From the NCBI GenBank assembly GCA_964344055.1, contig CAYFLT010000003.1, positions 1 through 64,000 of the forward strand: DNA of 64,000 nucleotides, given 5' to 3'. The position numbers were made by a program, and so were the translations under genes. Shown here one piece after another: positions 7,810 to 15,954 of this stretch (its first letter is position 1; each line of letters starts with the position of its first letter). The stretch comes from OFTM10 sp964344055 (lineage in GTDB: Bacteria; Actinomycetota; Acidimicrobiia; Acidimicrobiales; Aldehydirespiratoraceae). The notes under the pieces are model-generated. The model did no database searches, was not told where the DNA came from, and saw only the letters and a list, made by a program, of their open reading frames with translations.

Positions 7810-8571
7810 ATGTCTCTCATCCAGACCGAAGTGCGCGACCGGGTCGCCATCCTCACGCTCAACGACCCCGACAAGCGCAACGCCATCACCCTCGCCATGA
7901 ACGACGAGATCGGCGCTGCCCTCGACGAGTGGGAGAACGACGACAGCATCGGGGCGCTCGTGCTCACCGGCGCGGGCAAGGGGTTCTGCGCGGGCGCGGA
8001 TCTCGACGACCTGATGGCCGGTAGCAACGCTGAGGAGATGAAGGCGATCTACGACGGCTTCCTGCGGATCGCGCACACTCCCCTGCCGACGGTGGCCGCG
8101 GTGAACGGCGCCGCGGTGGGGGCCGGAATGAACATGGTGCTGGCGTGCGACATCGCGATCGCCGGTCGGGACTACTCCCGGTTCGAGTCCCGGTTCCTGC
8201 AGATCGGCATCCACCCGGGCGGCGGTCACACCTGGCGGCTGCGCTCCATCACCGGGCGGTCCACCACGATGGCGATGGTGCTGTTCAACCAGGTCCTGCG
8301 CGCCGAGCAGGCTCGTGAGGCCGGCCTGGTCTGGGATGTGGTCGACGACTCGTCGCTGGTCGACTCGGCGGTGGAATTGGCCGCGATCGCTGCCGGTCAG
8401 GAGAAGGAGTTGAACGCCCGGACGAAGGCGTCGATCCTCACCCTCGACACGATCGTCGAGTCGAACCAGGCGGTCGAACACGAGATCCATCCCCAGCTGT
8501 GGTCGATGGGCCAGCCCACCTTCCGCCGCCTCGTCGAGAGCCTCCAGAAGAACATCTCCTCGAAGGAGTGA
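7810..8571 (+). CDS. Crotonase-superfamily protein lacking both catalytic glutamates
   Basis: 253 aa with the crotonase fold: GFCAGADLDD supplies the first oxyanion-hole segment and NGAAVGAGMNMVLACDIAIA the second. Residues aligning with the two glutamates of rat mitochondrial enoyl-CoA hydratase are Asn108 (GAGMN instead of GGGCE) and Phe129 (SRF instead of QPE), so normal hydration is unlikely. IGIHPGGGHTWRLRS is a variant seen in other actinobacterial crotonases. The oxyanion hole is kept, so it probably still acts on an acyl-CoA (isomerase, hydrolase or decarboxylase-type chemistry). It is divergent from the PhyH gene, and its stop touches a long hairpin repeat. Confidence 0.85.
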   Translation: MSLIQTEVRDRVAILTLNDPDKRNAITLAMNDEIGAALDEWENDDSIGALVLTGAGKGFCAGADLDDLMAGSNAEEMKAIYDGFLRIAHTPLPTVAAVNGAAVGAGMNMVLACDIAIAGRDYSRFESRFLQIGIHPGGGHTWRLRSITGRSTTMAMVLFNQVLRAEQAREAGLVWDVVDDSSLVDSAVELAAIAAGQEKELNARTKASILTLDTIVESNQAVEHEIHPQLWSMGQPTFRRLVESLQKNISSKE

Positions 8572-8613
8572 CCTGACAGGGTTTTGGTGCCAGGTACCAA
8601 AACCCTGTCAGGT
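8571..8613. repeat. Long-hairpin repeat, copy 1
   Basis: Perfect 18-bp arms (ACCTGACAGGGTTTTGGT and its complement) around the 7-nt loop GCCAGGT. It starts on the last base of the crotonase stop codon and contains the stop codon of the convergent DUF1272 gene. Related copies are at 12894-12940 and 15955-16003. It is probably a mobile or REP-like palindrome that also serves as terminator. Confidence 0.85.
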
Positions 8614-8844
8614 TGCCGGAGGGTTGAAGACGCGCGTCGTCGATGCCGGGTTGCGCTCGAGGAGTGCCGCGGGGCGGATCGGCCTCCGCTCCAGGTTGCC
8701 GCCACAGTTGGGGCAGACGCCGCCGAGAGGACCCTCGGCGCAGTCGACGCACCACGTGCACTCGAACGTGCAGATCCGCGCGTCCGGCGACTCGGGGGGC
8801 AGATCCCGGTCACAGCGCTCACACCCAGGTCGCAGTTCGAGCAT
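8608..8844 (-). CDS. DUF1272 zinc-ribbon-like protein
   Basis: Short cysteine-rich protein of 78 aa matching the DUF1272 pattern: MLELRPGCERCDRDLPPESP, then ICTFECTWCVDCAEGPLGGV, then CPNCGGNLERRPIRPAA. The eight cysteines in CxxC-type pairs suggest one or two structural zinc sites. The function is unknown. The last residues and the stop codon fall inside the hairpin repeat, so the C-terminal tail after RPAALLERNP may have been altered by repeat insertion. It lies downstream of the arylsulfatase on the same strand, with 20 bp between. Confidence 0.85.
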   Translation of the reverse strand: MLELRPGCERCDRDLPPESPDARICTFECTWCVDCAEGPLGGVCPNCGGNLERRPIRPAALLERNPASTTRVFNPPAT

Positions 8845-8864
8845 GACCGAGTCTGGCTCCCGTC

Positions 8865-11201
8865 CTACTGCGACGCCAGGCCGGCGTGGTGCTCACCCTC
8901 GGCGATCTGGCGACGGATCTCAGCCGGCGGCTCCGAGAGGCGCTCGAGGGTGACGCCGATGATGTCGGCGGTGCACTCATACAGGTGCGGATACGGGCCG
9001 ACCGGCGCTCCCGTGTCGCAACCGACGTCGAACGTCTCGCCACTCATCGAGAAGATGATGGGGACGGTGTGCTCGAGCCGAGCCGCTCCGACTTGCTCAC
9101 CGTCGACGGAGAGCGTCACCGCGCCACCACCACCCATGCCACCGTCGTAGTCGAACTCGGCCACCACCTCGTGACGGCCCTCGTCCAACGGGTCGGGGGC
9201 GACGACGGTCGTGATCTCGTGACCGATCCAGTTGTAGAGGTACGTGACTCGCCCGTCACCGTCGAGATACAGCGACCAGCCGTTCAGGTTCCCGCCCTGG
9301 CACGCGATCACTCCCTCTGCGCCAGCGGCACCCAGCTCGATGTCCGCGGTGATGCGCCACGAACAGTTCTTGAGGTTCACCACGATCGTCTCGGGGATTC
9401 GAACGTGGGCTCGTGTGTAGGTCATCTTCGTCGCCCCGCCGAGCGCGTTGGGGATCGCGGCCGACCGATCCCTCCTGAAGCGGGGGTCGCGCATCGGGTA
9501 CACCTGGTTCTGGCGGGCCTCCCGGTCGAACAACTCGACGAGCTCCGCCAACCGATCGGGGTGCTCGTCGGCCAGATCCAGACTCTGGGAGAAGTCGCTG
9601 CGGATGTCGTAGAGCTCCCAGCGCTCATCGGGCCCGTCGAACTCCATCGCCTTGAATCGCTGCCAGGGTGGCCGTCCGTGGAAGCACGACGCAATCCAAC
9701 CGTCGTGGTAGATCGCCCGGTTGCCGAGCATCTCGAAGTACTGGGTGCTGCAGGTGCTCTCGGCGTTGGCGTCGTCGAAGGTGTAGTTCATCGCGACCCC
9801 GTCGACCCGGTCCTGGTCGACACCGTTCACCCTCTCGGGCGTCTCGATCCCCGCCGCGGCGAGGATGGTGGGCGCGATGTCGACCACGTGGTGGAACTGG
9901 CTCCGCAGACCCCCGGCGTCGTTGATGCCGTCCCGCCAACGCATCGCCATCCCGTTGCGGGTACCGCCGAAGTGGGAGGCGACCTGCTTCATCCACTGGA
10001 ACGGTGCGTCGAGGGCCCACGCCCACGCGGTATTGAAGTGGTTCTCACAACGGGCGCTGCCGAAGTCCTCCATCCGCTCGAGAATCCACTCGGGGTCCTC
10101 AGCGATCCCGTTCTGGAAGGCCGGCGCACTCCAACCGCCATTGATCGTGGCCTCCGCGGACGCCCCGTTGTCGCCGGTGATGTAGACGACGAGTGTGTTG
10201 TCGCCCCGACCGCTCGCGTCGATGGCGTCGAGCACGCGACCCACATGGTGATCGGTGTGCGCGAGGAAGGCGGCGAAGACCTCCATGAGCCGACTGGCCA
10301 TCGGCTTGTACCGATCCGGATAGTCGTCCCAGGAGGGCAGCACGTCGGGTCTCGGTGTGAGCGCCGTACCGGGCGGGATCACCCCGAGTTCGAGCTGGCG
10401 CTGGTGGATCCGGACCCGCAACGCGTCCCAGCCGTCGTCGAACTGTCCCTTGAAGCGCTCGATCCACTCCTCCGGGACGTGGTGTGGCGTGTGGACCGCC
10501 GGCGTCGAGAAGTACATGAAGAACGGACGATGCGGCGCCGTGGCTCGAAGCTGCTCGGTCCACCGGATCGCCTCGTCGGCCATGTCCTCGGTGAAGTGGT
10601 AGTCGTCCTTGCCGACGTAGGGAGCGACGGGCGTGGTCTGGTCGTACACCGGCGGCTCGTACTGGGAGGACTCGGCGCCGAGGATCCCGTAGAAGCGTTC
10701 GAACCCCTGCCCCGTCGGCCAGTGGTCGAACGGCCCGGCCGGACCCTGCTCCCATGCCGGGGTGAGGTGCCACTTGCCGAAACAGCCGGTGGCGTAGCCG
10801 TTGAGCCGGAGGATCTCGGCGATCGACGCCGCCGAGCGCGGGATGACGCTGTCGTAGCCGGGAAACGTGTTGGCCCCCTCCGGGATGCCACCCATGTGAA
10901 CGGCGTGGTGGTTGCGGCCGGTGAGCAAGGCCGCCCGGGTCGGCGAACAGAGCGCGGTGGTGTGGAACTGGTTGTAGCGGAGCCCCTCCGCAGCGACCTT
11001 GTCGCAGGTCGGCGTGGGGATCGGGCCGCCGAACGTGCCGAAGGAGCCGAATCCGACGTCATCGAGGAGGATGAGCACGATGTTGGGAGCGTCGTCGGGA
11101 GCTGCCGGGAGCCGCATCGGTGCGCCGGTCGAGTCCTCGATGAGGCGCTCGATCTCACCATCGAAGGGCGGCGGCGGGTGCGGGAGTTCGGTACCGGTCA
11201 T
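8865..11201 (-). CDS. Arylsulfatase (type I, formylglycine-dependent)
   Basis: 778-aa sulfatase that would hydrolyse organic sulfate esters. The active-site motif TALCSPTRAALLTGR (Cys85 in C-x-P-x-R) is the site converted to formylglycine by a sulfatase-maturating enzyme. Metal-binding residues are seen in VLILLDDVGFG (Asp47, Asp48) and TGDNGA, and GKWHLTP is the second sulfatase signature. The C-terminal 200 residues are a beta-rich extension found in large AtsA-type enzymes. No signal peptide is evident, so it is probably cytoplasmic. Its ATG overlaps the stop of the upstream alkylsulfatase-like gene (ATGA), so the two are co-translated. Confidence 0.93.
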   Translation of the reverse strand: MTGTELPHPPPPFDGEIERLIEDSTGAPMRLPAAPDDAPNIVLILLDDVGFGSFGTFGGPIPTPTCDKVAAEGLRYNQFHTTALCSPTRAALLTGRNHHAVHMGGIPEGANTFPGYDSVIPRSAASIAEILRLNGYATGCFGKWHLTPAWEQGPAGPFDHWPTGQGFERFYGILGAESSQYEPPVYDQTTPVAPYVGKDDYHFTEDMADEAIRWTEQLRATAPHRPFFMYFSTPAVHTPHHVPEEWIERFKGQFDDGWDALRVRIHQRQLELGVIPPGTALTPRPDVLPSWDDYPDRYKPMASRLMEVFAAFLAHTDHHVGRVLDAIDASGRGDNTLVVYITGDNGASAEATINGGWSAPAFQNGIAEDPEWILERMEDFGSARCENHFNTAWAWALDAPFQWMKQVASHFGGTRNGMAMRWRDGINDAGGLRSQFHHVVDIAPTILAAAGIETPERVNGVDQDRVDGVAMNYTFDDANAESTCSTQYFEMLGNRAIYHDGWIASCFHGRPPWQRFKAMEFDGPDERWELYDIRSDFSQSLDLADEHPDRLAELVELFDREARQNQVYPMRDPRFRRDRSAAIPNALGGATKMTYTRAHVRIPETIVVNLKNCSWRITADIELGAAGAEGVIACQGGNLNGWSLYLDGDGRVTYLYNWIGHEITTVVAPDPLDEGRHEVVAEFDYDGGMGGGGAVTLSVDGEQVGAARLEHTVPIIFSMSGETFDVGCDTGAPVGPYPHLYECTADIIGVTLERLSEPPAEIRRQIAEGEHHAGLASQ

Positions 11202-12842
11202 GCGGTCCTCCTGAGTCCGTCGACATCGAAACAGTCGAACGCGGTGGCGACTGCCGCGGCATCACCATCGACCGTGACCCGACCGGCGTCCACCAGGTCT
11301 GCCCAGCGGGCCTTGCCGCCGAGCAGGGCGGCCCAGTCGTCGAGGCCGATCGAGATGGTGATGTCGGCACTTGTGCTGTCGGTGATTACNNNNNNNNNNG
11401 ACACCGGCCGCGCGGTCCGGGTCGACCATCACCCGCAGCAGATTCACCGAGCCGGGGCCACCCATGTTGTGCACCTGGGCCGGCCGGATCCGGTGGGTCC
11501 AGAAGCGGGACACGTCGGCGCTGCCATCGAGATGGCGGGCCCGCACGAGACACCAGTTGCGAATGTTGGCCGCCGAGGTGCGCTGGGCAACTGCCCGAAG
11601 GGCATCGGCGAGCAGTGTGCGATCCTCCGCGGTCGCGCCGTGGGCGGCCGCCAGCCAGGAGGCGAGCTCGATCGCCCACCGCAGACGGTCCTCACCGAGA
11701 GCCACAGTGGCCTGTCGGCGTACCTCGTCTGCACCGCCGAAGCCGTCGATCAGTCGCTCCGCACGATCCGTTGGAGCCAGAGGGAAGAGGTGCGCCGGAT
11801 CACCGTCGAACCAGCCCCGCAGCCCGGTGGCAATCTGGCGGACGTGGTGCTCGGCCACCCCGTAGAACTCGGTGGTCAGATGATCGTCGTCGCAGTGATC
11901 GGGCAGGCGAACGCTGGAGGCGATCTCGTCGTCGGTGGCCCCCCGGTTCATCGCCCGGACCGTTTGGTCCCAGAGGAACTGGATCGAGTCGCGGTATCGA
12001 GTCACTCGATCCCGGATCACGTCGGTCCCGGAGGTGGGAGGTCCGTGGGTGGTGAGGAGATGCTCGGCACCGAGTGAGCGCACGTGGTCGATGCCCGGAA
12101 GCAGGACCCGAGGGTCGCGGTACTCCTCACCTCGGATCGCAAAGACGTTGAACAGCACCGGCCAGACGATGTTCTGGACACAAACACCGAGGTCGGGGAA
12201 CCACAAGGTGACCGAGTCGTCGGAGTCCGACGGCGCGTAGGCGACCTCGACCGTGAGGCCGGCCACGGTGAGCGTGTCTCCGTCAGCCAGCGGGTGGGTG
12301 ACCGGCCGGTGGCCGGGTGTGAACGGGGCGTGATCGGCGTTGCGGTAGGCGTTGCCGAGCCCGACGTTGACCAGGCCGTCGGGGCCGTCAGCCGGGAGGG
12401 TCACGCCGAACTGGTGGACCATCCCGCTCGCATAGGCGGGTCCGACCTCCCCGCCGAATCGAGCGAGGTTGCCCGCGATACCGGGATGGCCGTAGATGGG
12501 AAGGTCAGCGTCGATGGCCGCTGTGCCGGCCACGTAGTGGAAGTGGGTGTACATGACTGCCACGACTGGGCGGTCGGTGTGGCGGCGCAGCTCCCCGAGG
12601 GCCGCGGCCATCTCCTCGACGCACTCGCCGGTGTCGATCGCGATGATCCCATCCGGTCCCTCGACGAACGTCTGGTTGGACAATCCGTTGCCGACGAGGC
12701 ACCAGACACAGGGCCGGGGCATGTACATGTGGCGCACGAGTCGCTCCGAGTGCTCGAGCGAGGCGCCGTGGACGAGCTGGCCACGGTCGGCCTCCACCGT
12801 CACCGAGGAGGAAGGGTCGAAGCTGCGAGAGGGTCGAGTCAC
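11198..12842 (-). CDS. Alkylsulfatase-like metallo-beta-lactamase-fold protein (assembly gap inside)
   Basis: BDS1/SdsA1-like protein in three parts: an MBL-fold domain (DGIIAIDTGECVEEM, VMYTHFHYVAGT, LLTTHGPPTSG), an alkylsulfatase dimerisation region (NVFAIRGEEYRDPRVLLPGI) and a C-terminal SCP2-like domain (ITISIGLDDWAALLGGKARW). Ten Ns at 11390-11399 break the frame, so the gap is not true length. The metal motif reads HFHYVAG rather than HxHxDH, so the second zinc site looks lost. The GTG at 12842 is preferred because an upstream TTG (12896) lies inside a hairpin repeat. It is coupled to the arylsulfatase gene downstream, suggesting joint use of sulfate esters. Confidence 0.82.
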
Positions 12843-12893
12843 GCCCGCAGGTCTATTCCGCCGATCCTCACCCGTCGAGCCCGTGCGCGCATT

Positions 12894-12940
12894 CAACCTG
12901 ACAGGGTTTTGGTGTCAGGTACCAAAACCCTGTCAGGTTG
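12894..12940. repeat. Long-hairpin repeat, copy 2
   Basis: Perfect 20-bp arms (CAACCTGACAGGGTTTTGGT and its complement) with the 7-nt loop GTCAGGT. The right arm contains the stop codon of the minus-strand TetR gene, at the same offset in the arm as the DUF1272 stop in copy 1. It separates the TetR gene from the downstream alkylsulfatase gene. Confidence 0.85.
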
Positions 12941-13493
12941 CCAGCTCTCGGACGAGCATGGCGACGAGTTGAGCGGCGGTGTCGTCGACATCGGCGACGA
13001 GCGTGAACGAGCCGGCGGCCCGCAGGATCACGAACCCGGTGATGGTCGACAACGCGAGGCGGGTCCAATGCACCCTCGCATCCGGGTCGAGTCCGGCTCG
13101 ACCCAGCACCAGATCGAGCGGCCCGCGGACCCGGTCGACCGCGGCGCCGAGCTCGGCATCATCGCCGGGAGGATGGATCGAGGCGAGGTAGCGGCCGGGG
13201 TGACGGGACGCATAGCGCAACTGGGCCTCGACGATGGCCTCGACCGCCTCCACGCCGTCGCGACCGACAGCTGATGCAGAGACCACCTCGGCGAGTTCGT
13301 CGAGGCTGTGCAGCGCGAGGAGCCGGCGGAGCCCGGCGCTGCCGTCGACGTGGGCGTACAACGATTGGGTGCGGATGCCGAGTCGACGGGCCACTGCCCC
13401 GAGGGACACATCGTCGGGCCGCTCGGTGAGGTCGAGCTCCGCGACCGCGGCAGCTTCGACCTGTGTTGCACTCACTCCGAGTCGGGCCGCCAC
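12933..13493 (-). CDS. TetR/AcrR-family regulator
   Basis: 186-aa regulator. The HTH is seen at residues about 25-50 (VSLGAVARRLGIRTQSLYAH with VDGSAGLRRLL), followed by an all-helical ligand-binding domain resembling the WHG/TetR_C_33 type (ASRHPGRYLASIHP, WTRLALSTITGFV). The GTG at 13493 is chosen because GGGAGAAG stands 5-6 bp upstream and longer starts would run through the operator. It is divergent from the UGSC operon, with three GTCTGAT half-sites between, so it most likely represses that operon and itself. The alkylsulfatase and arylsulfatase genes lie downstream on the same strand beyond a hairpin. Confidence 0.88.
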   Translation of the reverse strand: MAARLGVSATQVEAAAVAELDLTERPDDVSLGAVARRLGIRTQSLYAHVDGSAGLRRLLALHSLDELAEVVSASAVGRDGVEAVEAIVEAQLRYASRHPGRYLASIHPPGDDAELGAAVDRVRGPLDLVLGRAGLDPDARVHWTRLALSTITGFVILRAAGSFTLVADVDDTAAQLVAMLVRELAT

Positions 13494-13523
13494 GGATCTT
13501 CTCCCAGCCAGGTTGCCATTCGT

Positions 13524-13551
13524 GTCTGATTGTATCAGACTGATGTCTGAT
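13524..13551. promoter_or_regulatory. TetR operator: GTCTGAT inverted repeat plus a third half-site
   Basis: GTCTGAT-TGT-ATCAGAC (13524-13540) is a perfect 7-3-7 palindrome, and a third GTCTGAT follows at 13545-13551. It lies between the TetR gene and the operon it faces, and the last half-site touches the ATG at 13550. That placement fits direct repression by the neighbouring TetR protein. Confidence 0.7.
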
Positions 13552-14578
13552 GGTTGCAGACATGATCGACGTGGACCTCGAGTCGGGTGAGTCCGTCCTC
13601 GACGTCTACGAACGCCACGGCTGGGGAGACGGTCTCCCACTGGAAGCGCCCACCCCTGAACGCGTCCGAGAGATGATGGCCGGCGCCGACCCCGACGAAC
13701 CGATCGCGGTCCTCCCTCCGAGGGACGGCATCGCCACCCGGCGCACGATCGCGATCAACGCGGTCCTGGCCGGGTGTCGACCAGAACACCTACCCGTCCT
13801 CGTCAGCGCGGTTCGCGCCCTCGCCCGGCCCGAGATCAACCTGCTCGGCGTGAACGCCACCACCCATCCCGTCGCCCCCCTTCTCGTGGTGCACGGCGAT
13901 GCCGCGGCATCGGGGGGCTACCAGGGCGGCCTCGGCGCGTTCGGCCCCGGCAACCGCGCCAATGCCACCACCGGCCGGGCCCTTCGGCTGGTCCTCCTCC
14001 ACATCGCTGGCGCGACTCCCGGGGACGGCGATGCATCCACCCAGGGCGGGCCTGCGAAGTACGGCTACTGCGTCGCCGAGAACGTCCAGGCGTCGCCCTG
14101 GGGCAGCTACGCCCGCTCGGTCGGGGTCGACGCAGCCTCTGCGGTCACCGTTCATTGCGGCGAGGCTCCCCACAACGTCCACGACATGGAGTCCGGCGAT
14201 CCCACTCGGATCCTCGACAAGGTCGCGTCAGCAATGTGCTCGACCGGCCAGAACAACATCCCGATCAGCCAGGGCGAGTACTTCGTCGCACTCTGCCCGG
14301 AGCACGCCGCCGCCTGCGCGGCGGACGGTTGGACCAGGCAGCACGTGGCCGACTACTTGTTCCAGAAGGCCCGGATGAGGGTCGGGGATCTGCGCGAGGC
14401 GTTCGATCTGCGAGCCTGGGCGCCGTGGCAGCAACGACTGCACGACGACCAGCAGATGGCCGTCACCGAGTCGCCCGACAACATCCGCATCCTCGTGGTC
14501 GGCGGGCCGGGCAAGCACAGCAGCGTGATCCCCAGCTGGGGGATGACCAAGAGCGTCACCGTCCCGATCGAACCCTGA
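13550..14578 (+). CDS. Conserved protein encoded beside the UGSC selenoprotein
   Basis: 342-aa protein I cannot assign to an enzyme class. The N-terminal block HGWGDGLPLEAPTPERVREM, the segment RTIAINAVLAGCRPEHLPVL and the block GAFGPGNRANATTGRALRLV look strongly conserved and recall proteins I remember next to UGSC-family genes; that link is from memory. There is no signal peptide or membrane span. The candidate starts are ATG 13550 and ATG 13562, neither with a clear ribosome site, so the mRNA may be nearly leaderless. It is the first gene of the TetR-facing operon, followed by the selenoprotein (49 bp) and an SDR. It may be the partner or substrate protein of the redox-active UGSC protein. 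Confidence 0.75.
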   Translation: MVADMIDVDLESGESVLDVYERHGWGDGLPLEAPTPERVREMMAGADPDEPIAVLPPRDGIATRRTIAINAVLAGCRPEHLPVLVSAVRALARPEINLLGVNATTHPVAPLLVVHGDAAASGGYQGGLGAFGPGNRANATTGRALRLVLLHIAGATPGDGDASTQGGPAKYGYCVAENVQASPWGSYARSVGVDAASAVTVHCGEAPHNVHDMESGDPTRILDKVASAMCSTGQNNIPISQGEYFVALCPEHAAACAADGWTRQHVADYLFQKARMRVGDLREAFDLRAWAPWQQRLHDDQQMAVTESPDNIRILVVGGPGKHSSVIPSWGMTKSVTVPIEP

Positions 14579-14626
14579 GCTGGGCGCTTCCAGGCCCGAA
14601 CCCGACCAGACAGAAGAGAGCTGCCA

Positions 14627-15152
14627 ATGGTCCAGATCCACACTCCGGTCGGCGAGGTCGGCACGCCGGCGATCCGACTCGCGCCGAGTCCGTCGGTTCT
14701 CGCGGGATGCCGCATCGGCATCCTCGACAACCAGAAGCCGAACGCCGACGTTCTCTTACGCCGACTCGCGGACCGACTCGCCGAACGGACCGGCGCCGAA
14801 GTCACGCGCTACGAGACCAAGAACGCCGCGATTCCGTGAGGACCAGGTGCTGGAACGCCTCACCAAGGAAGTGCAGATCGTCCTCACCGGTTCCGCCGAT
14901 TGAGGCAGCTGCACGTCGTGGAGTGTCCACGACTCCGTCCAGTTGGAAGCCGCCGGCATCCCCACCGTGGTCATCACCACCACGAAGTTCCGGAGCCTCA
15001 CCGACAAGGTCGCGATCAGTAAGGGGCTGCCCGCGCTGCGGATCGTCGAGGTCGAACACCCGCTCGGCGGTGCGGACCGAGAAAGCGTCGAACGGTGGGC
15101 GGACGCCGCCACTGAGGAGACCCTCGCCCTGTTGACCGGGTCGACACAGTGA
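14627..15152 (+). CDS. UGSC-motif selenoprotein (in-frame TGA = selenocysteine; one frameshift)
   Basis: About 174 residues. From ATG 14627 the reading frame runs through GCRIGILDNQKPNADVLLRR to KNAAIP and a TGA at 14837-14839. Skipping one base (T14837) restores a frame reading EDQVLERLTKEVQIVLTGSAD, then TGA at 14901-14903, then GSCTSWSVHDSVQLEAAGIP, ending at 15152. The context GSAD-TGA-GSCTSWSVHD is the U-G-S-C redox motif reported in marine selenoproteins, whose Cys homologues read GDCGSC. A SECIS-like hairpin follows the TGA at the right distance. Selenocysteine reading is thus well supported; the upstream frameshift may be a sequence error. The stop overlaps the GTG of the SDR gene. 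Confidence 0.8.
14901..14933 (+). promoter_or_regulatory. Selenocysteine TGA with bacterial SECIS-like hairpin
   Basis: TGA at 14901-14903 is followed after 11 nt by a perfect 8-bp stem, GTCGTGGA/TCCACGAC (14915-14922 with 14926-14933), and the loop GTG. The loop begins 20 nt past the TGA and with G, matching the described bacterial SECIS pattern (apical loop 16-37 nt after UGA, G in the first two loop positions). It lies within the coding sequence, as in bacteria generally. Confidence 0.72.
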
Positions 15153-15940
15153 CGATCGAGATCGACCACTCCGCCAAGATCGCCCTCGTGACCGGCGCGG
15201 GCGCGGGGATCGGCCGTGAGATCGCCCTCTGGTTCGCCCGGGCCGGCGCCACCGTTGTGGTCAACGACATCCGCAGCGACAAGGCCGAAGCCGTCGTCGC
15301 CGAGATCACCGACGAGGGCGGCCAGGCGGAATCAGCGGTGTGTGACTGTCGCGACGACCACGCCATCGACGCCATGGTCACCGGCATCGTGGAGAGGCAC
15401 GGCCGGCTGGACATCGCGGTCAACAACATCGGCATGATCCCTCGGGGCCGGCGACCACAGCCGTTCACGACCTACCGGGGGGACGACTGGCGCGACATCG
15501 TCGACCAGAACCTCACCCTGGCCGCACTCTGCGGGAGGGCCGAAGCGGAGGTCATGGTCGACCAGCCCGACGGTGCCGTGATCATCTTCGTCACGTCGGG
15601 CGAGACCACCCGACCGTCGCCGTACAACTCGATCTACGCCGCCGCGAAGGCGGCGGTGAACCACCTGGTCACCTCGATGGCGGTCGAACTCGGCCCCTCC
15701 GGCGTGCGAGTGCTCGCCATCGCACCGGGTACCACTCTCACCGAGACAGTGGCGGCCGCATTCAGCGACGAGCACGTCGAGGCGATCGTGGCGTCCACTC
15801 CCCTGCGCCGCATGGTCGAACACGACGAACTGGGCCGACTCGCCGTCTTCCTCGCGAGCGACCTCGCCCGCTGCATCACCGGCCAGTTCATTCTGGCCGA
15901 CTCCGGCGCGTTCCTCTCCCGCTCCCGCCCATCGATCTGA
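15149..15940 (+). CDS. Short-chain dehydrogenase/reductase (SDR)
   Basis: NAD(P)-dependent oxidoreductase of 263 aa with all classical SDR marks: the Rossmann motif TGAGAGIG (residues 15-22), VVVND with Asp40 after strand 2 suggesting NAD preference, NNIG (N92-N93), the catalytic Ser150 in FVTSGETTRP and Tyr163-x3-Lys167 in YAAAK. The C-terminus GQFILADSGAF is typical. The start is GTG 15149, overlapping the stop of the selenoprotein gene (GTGA), so it is co-translated. It probably oxidises or reduces an intermediate handled by the UGSC operon; the substrate is unknown. Confidence 0.92.
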   Translation: MTIEIDHSAKIALVTGAGAGIGREIALWFARAGATVVVNDIRSDKAEAVVAEITDEGGQAESAVCDCRDDHAIDAMVTGIVERHGRLDIAVNNIGMIPRGRRPQPFTTYRGDDWRDIVDQNLTLAALCGRAEAEVMVDQPDGAVIIFVTSGETTRPSPYNSIYAAAKAAVNHLVTSMAVELGPSGVRVLAIAPGTTLTETVAAAFSDEHVEAIVASTPLRRMVEHDELGRLAVFLASDLARCITGQFILADSGAFLSRSRPSI

Positions 15941-15954
15941 CCCGAGTGCTCTCT

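Noticed and set aside
8886..12077. Plus-strand open frame of about 1060 codons across the sulfatase genes
   Set aside because: Antisense shadow; it crosses an N run and has low-complexity Arg/Gly/Asp composition without motifs.
12843..12896. Longer TTG start for the alkylsulfatase-like protein
   Set aside because: The TTG at 12896 lies within the hairpin repeat and the extra 18 residues look unlike the family; GTG 12842 is preferred.
14627..14839. A short 70-aa gene ending at the TGA at 14837
   Set aside because: The protein continues with clear UGSC-family sequence in the next frame, so the short frame is a fragment, not a complete gene.
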